Source of the DNA: Microvirga sp052115485
GTDB lineage: Bacteria; Pseudomonadota; Alphaproteobacteria; Rhizobiales; Beijerinckiaceae
Direction: 5' to 3'
Assembly: GCF_052115485.1 (NCBI RefSeq)
Contig: NZ_JBFRGU010000002.1
Coordinates: 124,001 to 188,000 of the forward strand
DNA length: 64,000 nt
In this document: one piece after another, positions 51,813-62,700 of the stretch
How positions within the stretch are numbered: the first letter of the stretch is position 1
How the letters are laid out: the number at the start of each line of letters is the position of its first letter
Program-made: the position numbers and the translations under genes
Notes under the pieces: generated by a model
Told to the model about the DNA's origin: nothing
Seen by the model: only the letters and a program-made list of their open reading frames with translations
Database searches by the model: none

Positions 51813-53240
51813 CTATGCAGCGGGCGCATCCGTCAGCTTGTCTTTGAGGCGTTCCAGTGTTTCGTCCCGGCCGAGAACGGCCATCACGTCGAACAAGCCG
51901 GGGGAGGTGGCTCTGCCGGTGAGAGCTGCGCGCAGTGGCTGCGCCACCTGGCCGAGTTTGGCTCCGATAGCCTCCGCATGCTCGCGCACGATGGCCTCCA
52001 CGCTCTGCGCGGACCAATCGGAAACGCCGGCCAGTTTCTCAACGATGCCCTGGAGTTTTCCGCGGCCGTCAGCGAGGAGACCTGCAGCCTTCTCGTCAAG
52101 ATGAAGCGGGCGCTGCGCGTAGAGGTAATAGGCGCTGTCGAGCAGCTCGATGAGGGTTTTGGCGCGCTCCTTCAGGCCGGGCATGGCGGCGATGAGCTTT
52201 TCGCGTAAAACGGGTGCAAATTTCTCGCCCAAGCCTCGCTCCGCACCAATTTCCGGCAAGAGACCTTCGATCGCGGCAACGAGAGCCTCGTCGCTCGACT
52301 GGCGCATGTAATGGCCGTTGAGGTTTTCGAGTTTGGCGAAATCGAAGCGGGCGGGAGAGCGGCCGATGCTGCCGAGATCGAAAGCATCGATCATCTCCTG
52401 CGTCGTGAACATTTCCTGATCGCCATGGCTCCAGCCGAGGCGCACGAGATAGTTGCGGAGAGCCGCGGGGAGATAGCCCATGCTGCGATAGGCCTCGACG
52501 CCGAGCGCACCATGCCGCTTGGACAGCTTCGCACCGTCCGGGCCGTGGATGAGGGGCACGTGCGACATGTTCGGCACCGCCCAATCGAGCGCCTGATAGA
52601 TCTGCGTCTGGCGCGCGGCATTGGTGAGGTGGTCGTCGCCCCGGATGACATGCGTCACGTTCATATCGTGATCGTCCACGACAACCGCGAGCATGTAGGT
52701 CGGCGTGCCATCGGAGCGCAGCAGGACCAGATCGTCGAGATCCTTGTTCTGCCACACGATGCGGCCCTGAACCGAATCCTCCACGACAGTCTCGCCTTTC
52801 TGGGGCGCTTTTAGGCGGATCACCGGCTTGACGCCGGCCGGAGCCTCGGACGGATCACGGTCGCGCCAACGCCCATCGTAGCGCGAGGGGCGGCCCTCGC
52901 GGCGCGCGGTCTCGCGCATCTCTTCGAGTTCTTGCTGGGTCGCGTAGCAATAATAGGCGCGGCCCTTGGCCAGAAGGCTCTCGGCGACCTCCTTGTGCCG
53001 CGCGGCGCGGGAGAACTGGTAGACCACGTCGCCGTCCCAATCGAGGCCGAGCCAGTTGAGCCCGTCGATGATGGCTTGAATGGCGGGTTCCGTGGAGCGT
53101 TCGCGGTCCGTGTCCTCGATCCGCAACAGCATCGTGCCGCCATGCCGCTTCGCGTAGAGCCAATTAAAAAGGGCCGTGCGCGCGCCGCCGATATGCAGGA
53201 AGCCGGTGGGAGAGGGGGCAAAACGGGTAACGACGGTCAT
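51813..53240 (-). CDS. gltX: Glutamyl-tRNA synthetase
   Basis: Class I synthetase, 475 aa from the ATG at 53240, where the protein starts TVVTRFAPSPTGFLHIGGAR with the HIGH motif as HIGG; the frame continues upstream to 53315. The KMSKS motif is KLSKRHG, and the DDHDMNVTHVIRGDDHLTN segment is diagnostic. The C-terminus is the helical anticodon-binding domain. Many alphaproteobacteria carry two gltX genes, one non-discriminating; which one this is cannot be told here. Confidence 0.96.
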   Translation of the reverse strand: MTVVTRFAPSPTGFLHIGGARTALFNWLYAKRHGGTMLLRIEDTDRERSTEPAIQAIIDGLNWLGLDWDGDVVYQFSRAARHKEVAESLLAKGRAYYCYATQQELEEMRETARREGRPSRYDGRWRDRDPSEAPAGVKPVIRLKAPQKGETVVEDSVQGRIVWQNKDLDDLVLLRSDGTPTYMLAVVVDDHDMNVTHVIRGDDHLTNAARQTQIYQALDWAVPNMSHVPLIHGPDGAKLSKRHGALGVEAYRSMGYLPAALRNYLVRLGWSHGDQEMFTTQEMIDAFDLGSIGRSPARFDFAKLENLNGHYMRQSSDEALVAAIEGLLPEIGAERGLGEKFAPVLREKLIAAMPGLKERAKTLIELLDSAYYLYAQRPLHLDEKAAGLLADGRGKLQGIVEKLAGVSDWSAQSVEAIVREHAEAIGAKLGQVAQPLRAALTGRATSPGLFDVMAVLGRDETLERLKDKLTDAPAA

Positions 53241-53380
53241 GGTGAACCTTTGGCGAACTTGGGTATGCAACCGAAGAATGGGTAGCGTTTTAAGCGTATT
53301 CCGCGACTCGTCCACAGGCCGGGTTGGGTCGCGCGCTGCGGTCGTCTAACATGCAAGGTCTTCCGCGTTAAGCCGAACCG

Positions 53381-55660
53381 ATGGCCGAATACGAAACTCA
53401 AGCGCGCAAACAGGTTCGGAACGCCACCGCGCGGGCCTTGAGCGTTGCACGTCCACGCTTCTGGCCTGCCCCTCTCTTCCTGCCCGACTGGCGCGGCTGG
53501 ATTGCGGCGAATGTGGCGAGGGAAGTCGAGCAAAGGCGGCTTTTCCCCTGGATCGCGGTGTGTTTCGGTCTCGGTATCGTGCTTTTCTTCCAGGCGGACG
53601 GACGTCCGGCCCTGTGGGCTCCATTGGTCGGCCTTGCTCTCAGCGCCGCCCTCACGGTGCCCTTGCGACGCAGCGTCTGGGGATTGGCCCTCGCCATTGG
53701 TTTTGCCGCCCTGTCCGCCGGGTTCGCCGCCGCCGTGATCCGCACCGGGCAGGTGGCGGCTCCGGTGCTTAGTAGGGTCATGATCGTTCCGGTCTCGGGC
53801 TTTATCGAGAGCGTCGAGCAGCGTCCGCAAGGGGCGCGGTTGTTGCTCAAGGTCGTCGACATGAAGGACGTGGCCGAGAATGCGCGACCGCGCTTTGTGC
53901 GCGTGACTGTGAAGAAGGGGGAGGGGCTTGCCGCCGGCCAGTTCATCGAGGGCAAGGCGCGCCTTCTGCCGCCGCCTCAGCCCGCATGGCCAGGCGGCTA
54001 TGATTTTGCGCGCGATGCCTTCTACAAGGAGATCGGAGCGGTCGGCTCTATGCTCGGCTCTATTCGATATGTGCCGCCGCCTCATCCGATATCCTGGAAT
54101 TTGTGGCTGGCAAGCGAGGTTGATGCCGCGCGCAACGCGCTGACGGAGCGCATTGCGCGTTCCATCGGCGGGCAGGAAGGGGCAGTCGGCGCGGCGCTGA
54201 TCACCGGCAAGCGCGGGCTCATCGGTGAGACCACGAACGATGTCCTGCGAGCCGCCGGGATCTACCACATCGTCTCCATTTCTGGCCTGCACATGGTGCT
54301 CGCAGCCGGAACGTTTTTCTGGCTCGTGCGCGCGTTTCTCTCTCTGTCTCCGGGCATCGCCCTGTCGTGGCCGGTGAAGAAGATCGCTGCCGTTGCCGCC
54401 ATGATCGGCGCTGTCGCTTATTGTGTATTTTCCGGCTCCGAAGTCGCGACGGAGCGCTCGCTCATCATGACACTCGTCATGTTCGGCGCGATTCTGGTGG
54501 ACAGGCCTGCGCTCAGCATTCGCAATCTCGCCATCGCGGCGTTGATCGTGCTGGCGCGCGAACCGGAATCCGTTCTCGGCCCAAGCTTTCAGATGTCGTT
54601 CGGTGCTGTGGGAGCGCTTGCCGCAAGCACGCCGCTCTTGAAATTCGGGACGCCTGAGGCGCGGTCGGAATCCGCCTTCGACAAGGTTGCGACATGGGGC
54701 ATGCGCGGCCTCACAGGTCTTATCGCCACCACGGTCGTGGCGAGCATCGCGACGGCGCCGTTCACGGCCTATCATTTCCAGACGCTCAATCCGCTCGGCC
54801 TGATCGGCAATTCGCTCGCGCTGCCGCTGGTCTCGGTCGTGGTGATGCCGTCCGCCTTGCTCGGCGTCATCGCCTATCCCTTCGGTCTCGACCGGCCGAT
54901 CTGGCAGGTCATGGGCCTTGCGGTCGCCAAAGTGCTCGACATCTCCGCATGGGTCGGCGGCCTGAACGGTTCGACCGTGCTGGTTCCTGCCTTGAGCGTC
55001 GGTGCCATCGTTCTCATGAGCCTCGCGCTCATGATGGCGACGCTAATGACCTCCAGTCTGCGATGGTTCGCTCTCATTCCCGCAAGCATAGGGCTGATGC
55101 TTGGAGCGATGCCGGATCGCGTGGATGGGTTTGTCGATCGTGAAGGATCGGGCGCGGCCATACGCGGAAGGGATGGGAGGCTGACCCTCGTCGGCAAGCC
55201 ATCGAGCTTCGTTGCGGAGCAATGGCTTCATGCGGATGGTGACGCGCGCTCCCCCGATGACAAGACGTTACGTGACGGAGCGCGCTGCGACCGTATCGGG
55301 TGCATCGTCGAAACGCGTTCCGGTAGAACCGTCGCCTTCGTGCAAGACGCGGCCGCCTTCGATGAGGATTGCCGGCGTGCAGGCCTCATCATCACCCGCC
55401 TGAAGGCGCCTGCGACGTGCGGTGCATCTGTCGTTCTCGACAAGGCGGCTCTCGCCGGTCGTGGCGCGACGACGATCCGCTTCAACGATGGCGCGATTGT
55501 ACTGAAATCGGCGAGAGGCGAGGGCGAAGCCCGCGCCTGGGAGGACAAGCCGCGTGTCGCGACGGAGGCAAAGCCGTCAGTTCAGGAGCCGCCGCGTCCC
55601 GCGCAGGCGGTTCCTGAACTCGATATTCCCGAGGATGTCAGTAGCGCCGAACCAGACTGA
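53381..55660 (+). CDS. comEC: ComEC/Rec2 family DNA-uptake channel protein
   Basis: Inner-membrane protein that in competent bacteria passes single-stranded DNA into the cytoplasm. It has 759 aa. A cytoplasmic N-terminus is followed by hydrophobic helices near residues 50-130, a DUF4131-type periplasmic region, and the Competence domain with AAGIYHIVSISGLHMVLAAG near residue 290 and further helices to ~580. The C-terminal ~180 residues lack a recognisable HxHxDH metallo-beta-lactamase motif. Its 3' end overlaps the convergent lexA by 23 nt. Confidence 0.88.
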   Translation: MAEYETQARKQVRNATARALSVARPRFWPAPLFLPDWRGWIAANVAREVEQRRLFPWIAVCFGLGIVLFFQADGRPALWAPLVGLALSAALTVPLRRSVWGLALAIGFAALSAGFAAAVIRTGQVAAPVLSRVMIVPVSGFIESVEQRPQGARLLLKVVDMKDVAENARPRFVRVTVKKGEGLAAGQFIEGKARLLPPPQPAWPGGYDFARDAFYKEIGAVGSMLGSIRYVPPPHPISWNLWLASEVDAARNALTERIARSIGGQEGAVGAALITGKRGLIGETTNDVLRAAGIYHIVSISGLHMVLAAGTFFWLVRAFLSLSPGIALSWPVKKIAAVAAMIGAVAYCVFSGSEVATERSLIMTLVMFGAILVDRPALSIRNLAIAALIVLAREPESVLGPSFQMSFGAVGALAASTPLLKFGTPEARSESAFDKVATWGMRGLTGLIATTVVASIATAPFTAYHFQTLNPLGLIGNSLALPLVSVVVMPSALLGVIAYPFGLDRPIWQVMGLAVAKVLDISAWVGGLNGSTVLVPALSVGAIVLMSLALMMATLMTSSLRWFALIPASIGLMLGAMPDRVDGFVDREGSGAAIRGRDGRLTLVGKPSSFVAEQWLHADGDARSPDDKTLRDGARCDRIGCIVETRSGRTVAFVQDAAAFDEDCRRAGLIITRLKAPATCGASVVLDKAALAGRGATTIRFNDGAIVLKSARGEGEARAWEDKPRVATEAKPSVQEPPRPAQAVPELDIPEDVSSAEPD

Positions 55661-56342
55661 CGAGCTTGCCCTGAATCTTGACCCGATCAGGGCCGAGCAC
55701 GCGCGTCTCGTAACTGGGATTGGCCGCCTCCAACGCGATGGATGAGCCACGGCGGCGGAAGCGCTTCAACGTCGCCTCCTCGTCATCGATCAACGCGACG
55801 ATGATGTCTCCCGTGTTCGCGGAATCCTGCTTGCGGACGACCACGAGATCGCCGTCGAGGATGCCTGCCTCCACCATTGAGTCACCGCGCACTTCGAGTG
55901 CGTAATGCTCGCCCTGCGCCAGGAAGTCGGCGGAGAGCGTGATGGAATGGCTCTTGTTCTGGATCGCCGAGATCGGCACACCGGCTGCGATCCGGCCCAT
56001 GACCGGAATGGAAATGTCGCGGGTCTTTTCTTCCGCGACGGGCGCTGCCGCGGGCTTGGCTCGCGTCGCGAGCCCGCCTTCGACGATGCTCGGCGTGAAC
56101 TGACGGCGTCCCGCCGTGCCGCCCACGGTTTCCGGCAGGCGGATCACTTCAAGAGCGCGCGCCCGGTTGGGCAGGCGGCGAATGAAGCCACGCTCTTCCA
56201 GCGCCGTGATGAGGCGATGGATGCCCGACTTGGACTTGAGATCCAACGCGTCCTTCATCTCGTCGAAAGAGGGCGGAACCCCGGATTCCCGGAGGCGCTC
56301 GTGGATGAAGCGAAGCAGTTCGTGCTGTTTACGCGTCAGCAT
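55638..56342 (-). CDS. lexA: LexA repressor
   Basis: SOS repressor with self-cleavage activity. It has 234 aa from the ATG at 56342; the frame is open to 56423 but family start is MLTRKQHELLRFIHE. The winged HTH spans residues ~1-65. The cleavage site is A120-G121 in GRIAAGVP, catalytic serine S155 in GDSMVEAGILDGD and lysine K193 in DEEATLKRF. The long linker with an A/P-rich segment is typical of alphaproteobacteria. An SOS box lies 62 nt upstream, so it is likely autoregulated. Confidence 0.97.
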   Translation of the reverse strand: MLTRKQHELLRFIHERLRESGVPPSFDEMKDALDLKSKSGIHRLITALEERGFIRRLPNRARALEVIRLPETVGGTAGRRQFTPSIVEGGLATRAKPAAAPVAEEKTRDISIPVMGRIAAGVPISAIQNKSHSITLSADFLAQGEHYALEVRGDSMVEAGILDGDLVVVRKQDSANTGDIIVALIDDEEATLKRFRRRGSSIALEAANPSYETRVLGPDRVKIQGKLVSLVRRY

Positions 56343-56403
56343 GGCCGGTCCTTGCAGCTCAGTTAAGAGAGCGATTCTGAAACAAATCGCGAACAAGGTA
56401 GCT

Positions 56404-56418
56404 GTTCTTGCTGTGTTC
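56404..56418. promoter_or_regulatory. LexA (SOS) box upstream of lexA
   Basis: GTTC-N7-GTTC (GTTCTTGCTGTGTTC), the exact alphaproteobacterial SOS box, is 62 nt before the lexA start. Known biology: LexA binds this direct repeat and represses its own gene. The rest of 56424-56709 shows no gene; it holds the probable upstream region of the following RTX gene, where I could not pick out a convincing promoter. Confidence 0.85.
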
Positions 56419-56709
56419 TGCAAGCCTATCGAGGGATTTATGCATCTTCGGGAGCGGGCTGTCTGTTGTAAGCCTTACGCCGCAACCGGATGTAACTTGA
56501 GGATGGGTCAGGATGCAATGAGAAAGCCCAACCGCGGTCCGCAGGATCTCCTGTCGAGATACAACGCGCAGACGAGGTGTTCGCCGGGATCCGGAACAAG
56601 AGCCAAATGCTTTCAATATCAAGCGAAACAATGTAATGTTGCGCACATCATGAATCGGGCGGCTGAGATATGCCTGCCGTTACAGCAGCATTGAAGGCGG
56701 AGGTCTATC

Positions 56710-59700
56710 GTGACGGCACCTGAGGTTTGGGGCGGGCAGCTCTATTTTGGATTGTCGCAATATTACGAAGGCTTGGACGAAACCGTTTTGCAAGACGGTC
56801 GTATCGTCATGACCTGGAAGGACTATACCGACGTTCGTTCCATCAAGGCGCAGATCCTGAACGCAGATGGAACGCTTAGCGGACAGGCTATCACGGTTTT
56901 CGCAAGTGCGGACATCACGGTCAGTAGTCCAAAAATCGTCACGCTCGCGGATGGGAACTTCGCCATCTCCTATCGGACCTACAATCCAACAGACCAAGTC
57001 GATGGGATCAGTGTTGCAATCTACAGCCCGTCAGGGGTGCAAAGCGGTCCCATTCACACGATGAGGGACGAGAGAGATTTCGCTCTAAGATATGATCTGA
57101 CAGCTCTTGCAGGCGGGGGGTATGCGGTCATCATTCCGACGATGGACGGGTCCGCCAATACTTCCGAAGGTCTCATGTATCTGCTTGTCCGCAATGGTCA
57201 AGTCACTAAATACCAAGTTCACAATGGAGACCTACTATCTCCACTCGGTTTAGACGTTCTCAACAATGGAAATATCGTCTCTCTCTTCGATAAGTACACC
57301 AGTACCACTGACAAGGTCCTGTTCGAGATTCGAAACCCTAACAATCCTTATCAAACGCCCATTACGCGGGCCATTGACGGCGTCCCGGCAGCTAATAACA
57401 GCGCCGACCCGCTACCCCAAATCATCGCACTCGACAATGGCGGGTTTGGCGTCATTTGGCGCCAATCACGGTCATCTGGAAACTACGACATCAACCTAAA
57501 GCTATTTACCGAAACAGGCACGCCTATTGGCACCACGATTACACTTGCTTCAGGTGAGATGCGTGCCGATCCGGAGATTACCAGGAAGCCTGGCGGGTTC
57601 ATCTTTTCGTACGCAACCGCGACTTCTTCCAATCTCTATGTGAGGTATTTCGGGTCATTCGATATCAGCACGAAAACGAGCGAGGTGATCGCACTATCAA
57701 ACGAGACTAGCGTCTTCACTGGCTATGTCGCACCGGTCCAGCTGGATGACGGCCGTTACCTCGTGCGCTGGCTTGAAAAGGCAAATGGGCCGAATACTCC
57801 ATATATCCTGAAGGCCCAAATTTTCGATCCCCGTCACGAGGCCGTGAGCTGGGTGAACACGGGCGATGCCAAGCAATATGGCGGGACAAACTACAACGAC
57901 GATCTGACCGGCGGAGTCGGCAACGACAGCCTTTTCGGCGGAGCTGGAAACGACTACCTGAAAGGCGGTAACGGGGCCGATGTGCTCAAAGGAGGCGAGG
58001 GCGACGATCGTCTCGAAGGTGGGGACGGCGCTGACGAACTCGATGGCGGAGACGGAACCGACATCGCTCAATATTTCGGCAATGCCGTGGATGTCGACCT
58101 CGTGCGCGGCACGGGGATCGTCACGGGCATCGGCGGCATGGTGGATGTCGACGTGCTCACCAGGATCGAGTGGCTGATCGGGACGCGAAATGGCGACATT
58201 CTGGCCGGCGACAACAACAGCAACGTCATCTATGGAGCCGACGCCGTCGCCAGCGGGCCGAACGACAACGACCATTTGTATGGCCGCGGCGGCGACGACG
58301 CCTTGTTCGGCTACGAAGGCAATGACATCCTCGACGGTGGAGAGGGTAACGACATTCTCGACGGTGGAGCGGGCCGGGATACGGCGGATTACACCTCTTC
58401 GTCGCGCGCGGTGCTGGTCGACTTGTCGAATGGATCGGTTGGAGGCGCTGCCCAGGGCGACCGGCTGATATCGATCGAAAATCTCGTCGGCTCGGCTTAC
58501 GACGACAGCCTGACCGGTGGCGACGGCGAAAACCATCTCTACGGCGGCGCCGGCAATGACATCCTGGTGGGCGGCCGGGAGGATTCTCTATGGGGCGGAG
58601 CGGGCGATGACAGGCTCGCCAACGGCCATGTGATCTTCGAAGGTTCCTTGGGGCGCAATATCGATTTGGCCGCGGGCAAGGCCACGAACGCCGAGGAGAC
58701 CGATACGCTGGAGAACGTCGTCTACGTCACGGGCGGCGACGGCAACGACACCATCACCGGCGCGGGCGATGCCGATCATTTCATCAACGACACGCTCGAA
58801 GGCGGCGCGGGCTCCGATCACTTTATCGCCAGCTACGGTGACGACGTGATCGATGGCGGAGCGGATGGCGGTGAGATCACCTATTTCTACGTTGGCAATG
58901 GGGTCTACGGGGTCAATCTGAACCTGAAGAGCGGTCAGGTGACCAAGTACACCGGCCAGCACGATACGCTCATCAACATCTGGCACGCATGGGGGTCGCG
59001 GGCCGACGACGTCATCACCGGCGACGACAATCACGGCAACATCCTGTTCGGCATCGACGGGAACGACACCATCGATGGCGGAGGCGGCAACGATACTCTC
59101 TGGGGCGGGGACGGCAGCGACAAGCTGATCGGCGGCGCCGATGTAAGCGTCGATGAGCTACACGGCGAAAAGGGCAACGATTCCCTCGTCGGCGGCGCCG
59201 AGGACGTGCTCTACGGCGGTGAGGGTGATGACACGCTCGACGGTGGGCATGTGGTGTTCGAGGGGCCGGGCCGGACGATCAATCTCAAGACCAACATCGC
59301 GACCGTCACCAACGCTCAGGGCGCGGTGGTCGAGACGGACGTTCTCCGGAATGTCCGGTCGATCACGGGCGGCGACGAGAGGGACACCATCGTCGGGAGC
59401 GACGGCAACGACTCGGTCGAGGCCGGCGGCGGTTTCGACATATTCTACGGCTCGACCGGCAACGACACCCTCGACGGCGGCAATGACTACGCTGCGGTGG
59501 ATTATCAGGGATTCGGCAGCAAGGTTATCGTTGATCTTCGGCTGAGCAAGGTCTTCAAGTCGGATAACCAGAGCGATTCGGGTAACGGGACCGATTTGAT
59601 CTCCCACATCGCCGACGCCTACGGGACCGGCTTCGGCGACCAGTTCTACGGGGACGATCTCGCGGGCGGCAACGTCTTCGACGGACGGGCGGGCGACGAC

Positions 59701-62700
59701 ACCATCGACGGTGGGGGCGGCAACGACAAGCTCTATGGCGGAGACAATAGTGACCTGCTCTACGGAGGGGCGGACAACGACACCCTCGACGGCGGAGCAG
59801 GCGCCGACCGGATGGTCGGCGGAACCGGCAACGACGTCTACTACATCGACGATCTGAACGACGTGGTGGTAGAGGCCGCAGGCGAGGGCAACGACACGGT
59901 CATCATCCGGGTGAGAGGCTACGACCTCTCGCGGCTTCACAACATCGAAATCATCCAAAACACGTTGAACCGGCTGCCGGTGATCACAGACGTATCGCCG
60001 TCCGGAGATGGCGCGATGGGCACCGGCCCCGACGCGGGCAAGATCGTGATCGGTGAGAACGCCGGCACGAACATCCTCGTCGAGGTGGCCGACGTGGACG
60101 CCAGCGACGATGACCTCGACACTATCGCCTATTCTCTCATGAATACATACGGCGGTCTCTTTGCGATCGATACGAACGGGACGATCCGGATAGACAAGTC
60201 CAAGCTGCCGCCCATCACCATCGACAAAGACTACACGCTGCAGGTATCCGTCTCGGACGGCCACGGGGGCGTCGCCACGCAAGATATCGAGATCAGGGTG
60301 AAAAACGTGAACGCCCGTCCGTCCGTTCCCGGCTTCGACGAGATCGATTCTTCTACGGTGACGATTGAGGAGAACCTCAATGGCTCCTTCAAGCTTCTCG
60401 CCACCGACGACGACACGCCTTTGTCCGGCCTGGAGTTCCTGTTCGACACGACAGGAGACGGTGGGGGCGATGCCGGGGGGCGCTTCGAGATCGTCAAGGC
60501 TGGCACTCAGAGCTATCTCAAGCTCAAGAACCCGCTCGACTACGAGAGCGCACCGAAGAACGCTCAGGGAGAGGGGTTCTACACGGTCTACGTCAAGGTG
60601 AAGGACGGATTGGGAGCCCTGAGCGACACGCGAGCCTTGACGGTCAAGATCACGGACGTGGACGAAGCCGCGCGGGATTTGGACTTCCAAAATCCACAGA
60701 CCGTCGTCATCGGCCAGACCGGCGCCAATGTAGTGAAGGCCCAATGGCTTAACGATCCCGATACCAAACCCGAATTCCAGGTGAACAAGTATAGTTTCCA
60801 CCTGGACGATGGCTCATATGCGACGGTTGACGGCGGCTTCACCATCGACGCGGAAACGGGGCAGATCAGCACCAATAACGACTTCGGCGATGAAGGGCCC
60901 GGTCCGCGGATTCTCCATGTGGTGACCTACGCGGAAACGAACGAGGTCACGTACGAGGAGGATTACACGGTCGACATCAAGACCCCGGTCATCTCGGTCT
61001 CGACCACGACGGCCTCCGTGTCCGAGGGCGGCTCAGGCAGCTTCGTTGACTACACCTTCACGGCGACGCGAACCCTCTCGGGCGCCGCCGCGACCGTGAA
61101 CTGGTCGATCGCGACGGGAGCCGGCATCGATGCGAACGACTTCGCATCTCTCAGCGGGACCTTCGGTTTCGCTGCTAACGAGACCAGCACGACCTTCAAG
61201 GTGCGCGTGAGAGGCGACAAGCTCGCCGAGGCGAATGAGGCCTTCACGGTTACCCTCTCGGACCCGACCCACGGTACGATCAGCACCACGAACGGCAGCG
61301 CGACCGGCGTCATCATGAATGACGATCACGCACCGACGCTGACGGTCACGGTCGGGCAGGAATCGAAGAGTGGGGTGGTCGGCAGTACTATTTCCGAAGC
61401 TCTTAAGGCGGTCCAGATCGAGGATTTCGACGATGATCCGCTCACCGTGACGATCTCGTTTGACGTCGGGCACGGCGATCTCCAATACGATTTTGATGAC
61501 AGCGGAGTGACCTGGACTGTCAGTGTGAACAATAACGTCGCTCGAATTACGCTCCAGGGAGCGGCGGCGAACATCAATACCCTTCTCGACACCGTCAGCT
61601 TCACGCCAACCAGCGTCGGGCAGACCGACTTCTCGTTCACCGTCACCGACGGAACAAACGCGCGGGTCTTCGCGAACGCGATCTCGGTGGTGAGTTTCGA
61701 CGCCTCGAACCCCCCGCCGCCCGTTCCCTCCGGCACCCACACGGTGCATGAGAGCAAGACCAACGGCTTCGTGGTAAAGACTCTTCCGCTCCAGGATGGA
61801 GGCGTCAACATCGCCTACAAGTTTGAGAACCACCTCGCGGACGACGAGAAGATCAGCTTCGACGGTCGCTATGAGATCGTCGACAACGAGGTGAGAGTCC
61901 GTGGTGCCGCCTGGGTTCCGATCTCAAGCGACTACACGAATACGTACCGGATCGTGGCGTCCGACGGTGTGAATGCGGTCACCGGCAATGTCACCATCAC
62001 GGTGAACAACAATGTCGGTCCGTCGATCACCTCTATCGCTATAGCTGGCGGTGGTCACGCCGGCGAGAATGGAACGATCCTCGTCAGCGACACCGCAGGA
62101 GCTGTCGATATCGGGATCGTGCAGGCGTCCGATCCCGATGCCGCTTCGGACGGGCGGCCTCTGTCCTACTCGCTCGCCAACACATACGATGGCCTGTTCG
62201 GCATCGATGCCGCAGGCCACATCAAGATCGCGGATGCGAGCCAGCTACCGGTTGAAACGAACACGACGTACCAGTTAAGCGTTCGGGTCTCGGACGGCAG
62301 CAGCGACGATGTGGCGACCCGAGACGTCACGGTCATCGTGACGGATGGGCCGATCAGCAACCCGAACCACGCCCCGACGGACATCGCCTTCACGGGTTCT
62401 GCCGTGGAATATGCGGAACCGGGAAAGCTGATCGGTACGCTCAGTGCCGTGGACGACGGTGTTGGCGGGGGCATGCTGGAATACACCCTGCTCGACAATG
62501 CCGGCGGCCGGATCAAGCTCGTCAACGGCAACCAAATTGTGGTCGATAACGGTTTCCTGTTCGATGCCGAACAGTCCCTCTCGCACAAGTTCAATGTGCG
62601 GGTGAAGGATGCGGGTGGTGCCACCTATGTGAAGGAGCTCGCCTTCGGCGTCCTCGATTTGAACCCCGAGGTCACTTCCGGCACGACTGCCAATGATGTG

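Noticed and set aside
59158..60801. 547-codon open frame opposite the giant RTX gene
   Set aside because: It is an antisense shadow; the Val/Ala/Asp pattern comes from RTX codons read backwards.
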